From Clostridiales bacterium (GTDB lineage Bacteria > Bacillota > Clostridia > Lachnospirales > Lachnospiraceae): a DNA stretch of 64,000 bases. Numbering within the stretch: position 1 is the first letter of the stretch; each line of letters starts with the position of its first letter. Where the stretch lies: assembly GCA_012839295.1 (NCBI GenBank), contig DUNO01000005.1, forward strand, positions 351,338-415,337, in the 5' to 3' direction. Shown here piece after piece: positions 62,016-64,000 of this stretch. A model generated the notes under the pieces. The model was given only the letters and a program-made list of their open reading frames with translations. It ran no database searches and was not told the DNA's origin. Made by a program: the position numbers and the translations under genes.

Positions 62016-62158
62016 ATTTCTTGTTGAAACATAAGCAGTATTTAGAAAATCGGATATCAACATTTTCCGAATGTATAGCCCAGGCTGAGAATGAATTGGG
62101 AGTAGTAAGACAATTAATTACAAAGGAAAAAGAGGCGGACGATAATCCACCTCAATAA
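62003..62158 (+). CDS. Small phage protein, 51 residues, unknown
   Basis: A short, probably coiled-coil protein (DFLLKHKQYLENRISTFSECIAQAENELGVVRQLITKEKEA). GAGGAGG lies seven bases before ATG, inside the upstream gene, so translation is likely coupled. Confidence 0.55.
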   Translation: MSPLDFLLKHKQYLENRISTFSECIAQAENELGVVRQLITKEKEADDNPPQ

Positions 62159-62161
62159 TCC

Positions 62162-62344
62162 TTACTCATAGTAATGCACGATTATTTCTTTGAAAGCTTC
62201 AAGAGCTTTAACCATGGCCTTATGGGTTTCGCCCAAGGCTAAAACTGAATCTTCTGGGCAATAGATAATTGCTTGCCCTGCATCACTCTTAAATGTTGCT
62301 ATAGCATCATCAAGAGCATTATTAAGAACACTTTTAGACAGCAT
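62162..62344 (-). CDS. Possible small reverse-strand protein in the early region
   Basis: 60 residues, helical, with natural composition (ALDDAIATFKSDAGQAIIYCPEDSVLALGETHKAMVKALEAFKEII). AGAGATAGG lies just before the ATG. It fills an otherwise empty 280-base gap and points against the early operon. It may be a small accessory gene of the lysogen; no family recognised. Confidence 0.45.
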   Translation of the reverse strand: MLSKSVLNNALDDAIATFKSDAGQAIIYCPEDSVLALGETHKAMVKALEAFKEIIVHYYE

Positions 62345-62437
62345 ACCTATCTCTTTTCTTATGTACTCGGCTTGGCAGAGCCTGTAAGGAGATCATACCA
62401 CAAAGTAACAAAATATTCCATAAAGGAGGGTTTTTAT

Positions 62438-63193
62438 TTGAATAATATAACAGTAACAGAGTTTAAGAATATCCGTGTATTAACCACACAGCAGCTAGCT
62501 GATGGCTATGAAACCAACACGGATGTAATCAGTAAGAATTTTAGCAACAACAAAGACAGATATGAAGAGGGCAGACATTACATTTTGCTTCAAGGTGAGG
62601 AATTAAAGGAAGCAAAGGCGAACGGTAATATTTACGGTTTGCCAATCAACGCTAATAAGTTCTACCTCTGGACGGAAAAGGGGGCTTTCCTCCATGCGAA
62701 ATCCCTCAATACAGATAAGGCGTGGGAAGTATATGACGTTTTGGTGGATACATATTTCAAAAAGCAAAGCGTTTTAGAGGAGTTATCCCCGGAGCTTCAA
62801 GCCATCTTTGCTCACGATAAGAAACTCCAGATTATCGTAAGCCATATGACTAAACAAGAATCCAGACTGGACAAGCTGGAATTCGACATTCCGCTCTACG
62901 GATGCGAATCTAAAGAACTGTCGGACCATGTAAAGCGTAAAGGGGTACAGGTATTAGGCGGAAAGAGATCCAATGCCTATGGTGACAACAAAATACGCTC
63001 TGCCATATACCGTGACATCTACGACCAAGTGAAGAGGGAATTCGGGGTATATGACGAAGAGGGCAGGAAACAGACATACTTGGCATTAAAGCGCAAGTAC
63101 CTGGCAGATGCACATAAGTGTATTGATGCCTATGTGGCTCCCATGTACTTGCAGGATCAGATCAGGGATGCTAATGCTCAGATGGTTATATAG
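62438..63193 (+). CDS. ORF6N-domain phage protein
   Basis: 251 residues. The N-terminal ORF6N domain (VTEFKNIRVLTTQQLADGYETNTDVISKNFSNNKDRYEEGRHYILLQGEELKE) is typical of phage antirepressor or DNA-binding proteins. A second part has VLVDTYFKKQ and a C-terminal ORF6C-like region (KRSNAYGDNKIRSAIYRDIYDQVKREFGV). It starts with TTG behind AAGGAGGG. It may be a second antirepressor. Confidence 0.88.
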   Translation: MNNITVTEFKNIRVLTTQQLADGYETNTDVISKNFSNNKDRYEEGRHYILLQGEELKEAKANGNIYGLPINANKFYLWTEKGAFLHAKSLNTDKAWEVYDVLVDTYFKKQSVLEELSPELQAIFAHDKKLQIIVSHMTKQESRLDKLEFDIPLYGCESKELSDHVKRKGVQVLGGKRSNAYGDNKIRSAIYRDIYDQVKREFGVYDEEGRKQTYLALKRKYLADAHKCIDAYVAPMYLQDQIRDANAQMVI

Positions 63194-63204
63194 GGGGACA
63201 GGCT

Positions 63205-63408
63205 ATGAAATGGAAAAATCACTTTTACAATATCGCCCTAATATTGATGATCCTGGCAGCCGTACTAACTGCCATGCTCTATGACGGAGATACAATCTCT
63301 ACATCTACAGCCTTTACGGTAATGGGCATCCTGTACCTGATTGCTGCTATCGTGGGTACGGTGGTGTTAATAAAAAACAGAGCCCAACGGAACCGCCATT
63401 CCGATTGA
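63205..63408 (+). CDS. Small phage membrane protein
   Basis: 67 residues with two transmembrane segments (IALILMILAAVLTAML and FTVMGILYLIAAIVGTVVLI) and a basic C-terminus. GGGGGACAGG lies before ATG. Role unknown; superinfection exclusion or envelope association would be inference. Confidence 0.65.
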   Translation: MKWKNHFYNIALILMILAAVLTAMLYDGDTISTSTAFTVMGILYLIAAIVGTVVLIKNRAQRNRHSD

Positions 63409-63469
63409 GCCCCATAACAAATATTATCTAAGTGCATATTAGCACGTAATTTGAAGGAGGTCAAATAAA

Positions 63470-64000
63470 TTGTGTCAATTTAAATCAGGGATTATTTTAA
63501 AAAATCGTGTATTCGTGGCTAACTATGACAGCCACTCAGAAATGTTAGAAGAATTAAAAATTAAGGATGATTATTTAGGAGCTACCAAGACATTTATCCG
63601 AGCCGAGCTGGTTCCGCCGAAAAACGAATGGTGGACAGACCCGGACGGATGGACAGTTATAATTGACCAGGATGTAACGCCGGAATGGTTTGAGTTGGAC
63701 AAAGAAAAATACATAGAAGATTTTAAGGCTGCAATTAAGCATTGGTGGAATGAGCATGTCCTGATTGACCAAAAGATTGAAGATCTTACAAGCGGATACT
63801 ACCGGCTTAAGCGCTGTGAGGTTAAGAAGCTTTTAAAAGATGTCCAGGTGATGTGCGACAGTTCCAGCGTCCAGAGGATGTGCGACAGTTCCAGCGTCCA
63901 GGAGATGTACGGCAGTTCCAGCGTCCAGGAGATGTACGGCAGTTCCAGCGTCCAGAGGATGTACGGCAGTTCCAGCGTCCAGGAGATGTACGGCAGTTCC
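63470..64000 (+). CDS. Phage protein with C-terminal nine-residue tandem repeats (3' end outside window)
   Basis: The frame opens with TTG at 63470 behind GAAGGAGG and is open to the right edge: 177 codons are visible. The first 120 residues begin with CQFKSGIILKNRVFVANYDSHSEMLEELKIKD and contain WWTDPDGWTVIIDQDVTPEWF. From residue 128 a repeat of nine residues begins: MCDSSSVQR, MCDSSSVQE, MYGSSSVQE, MYGSSSVQE-type units, at least five and a half. Short repeats of this kind can build a beta-solenoid. Family seen beside early phage genes; function unknown. Confidence 0.8.
   Translation, partial: MCQFKSGIILKNRVFVANYDSHSEMLEELKIKDDYLGATKTFIRAELVPPKNEWWTDPDGWTVIIDQDVTPEWFELDKEKYIEDFKAAIKHWWNEHVLIDQKIEDLTSGYYRLKRCEVKKLLKDVQVMCDSSSVQRMCDSSSVQEMYGSSSVQEMYGSSSVQRMYGSSSVQEMYGSS
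63851..64000. repeat. 27-bp coding tandem repeat
   Basis: Five full units of 27 bases (63851, 63878, 63905, 63932, 63959) and a partial sixth reach the window edge. They differ at only a few bases: TGCGAC or TACGGC, and AGG or GAG. Near identity at DNA level points to recent expansion or ongoing slippage. Confidence 0.92.

Larger units (their letters stand above)
57529..64000. mobile_element. Left part of a temperate prophage
   Basis: From just after the response-regulator gene the window holds an integrase at the outer end, followed by ImmA-like, CI-like and Cro-like genes, an antirepressor, short early genes with almost no gaps, an ORF6N protein and a repeat protein. This is the lysogeny and early module of Siphovirus-type prophages of Firmicutes. 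The right end is outside the window. The exact left attachment site is not determined; no tRNA gene is present here. Boundary at 57529 is a guess to within about 100 bases. Confidence 0.85.

Overview
The window looks like the chromosome of an anaerobic, endospore-forming Firmicute of the Clostridia, most probably a Lachnospiraceae-type organism. That placement is inference from gene content and moderately AT-rich base use; there is no rRNA gene here to prove it. The evidence is spoVG, two sleL-like LysM proteins without signal peptides, a CsxC-like exosporium protein, an iron-only hydrogenase-family sensor, a QueT transporter, and the clostridial housekeeping order prs / dnaC-dnaD / murC / spoVG / pth-mfd-prsA.

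Layout. 1-3925: the end of a degenerate GGDEF gene, then a five-gene cluster (DRTGG protein, anti-sigma-type ATPase, sensory [FeFe]-hydrogenase-like protein, second DRTGG protein, PHP phosphoesterase) that looks like a redox or H2 signalling module. 3943-10696: a 15-bp minisatellite, asnS, an LCP cell-wall ligase, queT behind a candidate preQ1 riboswitch, and a tandem pair of LysM-GH18 proteins that have both lost the catalytic glutamate. 10765-16592: an oppDFBCA peptide importer. 16636-19379: a DnaA-box cluster, a CsxC-like spore protein, a lone holin, and a flavodoxin gene with an in-frame FMN-binding remnant behind its stop codon. 19557-25239: yhaO/yhaN-like SbcD-SbcC pair and a class A penicillin-binding protein. 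25439-30730: prs, dnaC/dnaI, dnaD and murC on the minus strand, with tandem DnaA boxes upstream of dnaD. 31036-37151: spoVG, an XRE-AbrB regulator with an ABC exporter, a hydrolase, an AEC permease behind a 19-bp minisatellite, and a DUF4003-like protein. 37294-43307: a third minisatellite and pth-mfd-prsA. 43387-45864: a uroporphyrinogen-decarboxylase-like gene with a LacI-type operator, and its probable LacI regulator.

46017-53493 is a self-contained sugar PTS operon: a PRD regulator, its own HPr, EIIB, EIIC, its own Enzyme I, EIIA, a class II ketose-bisphosphate aldolase and a cupin. It should carry phosphate from PEP to a ketose and cleave the resulting bisphosphate. 53607-57528 holds an unknown gene, a frameshifted lipoprotein gene and an OmpR-type response regulator. 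The regulator is followed by a good ribosome-binding site and an ATG that runs straight into TAG, where a partner kinase would be expected.

From about 57530 to the right edge lies the left part of a temperate prophage: integrase, ImmA-like protein, CI-like repressor, divergent Cro-like protein, antirepressor, small early genes, an ORF6N protein and a repeat protein that runs off the window. Four related 13-bp operator candidates mark the lysogeny switch. Translation starts were moved from the longest frame to an internal ATG, GTG or TTG where a Shine-Dalgarno sequence supported it.
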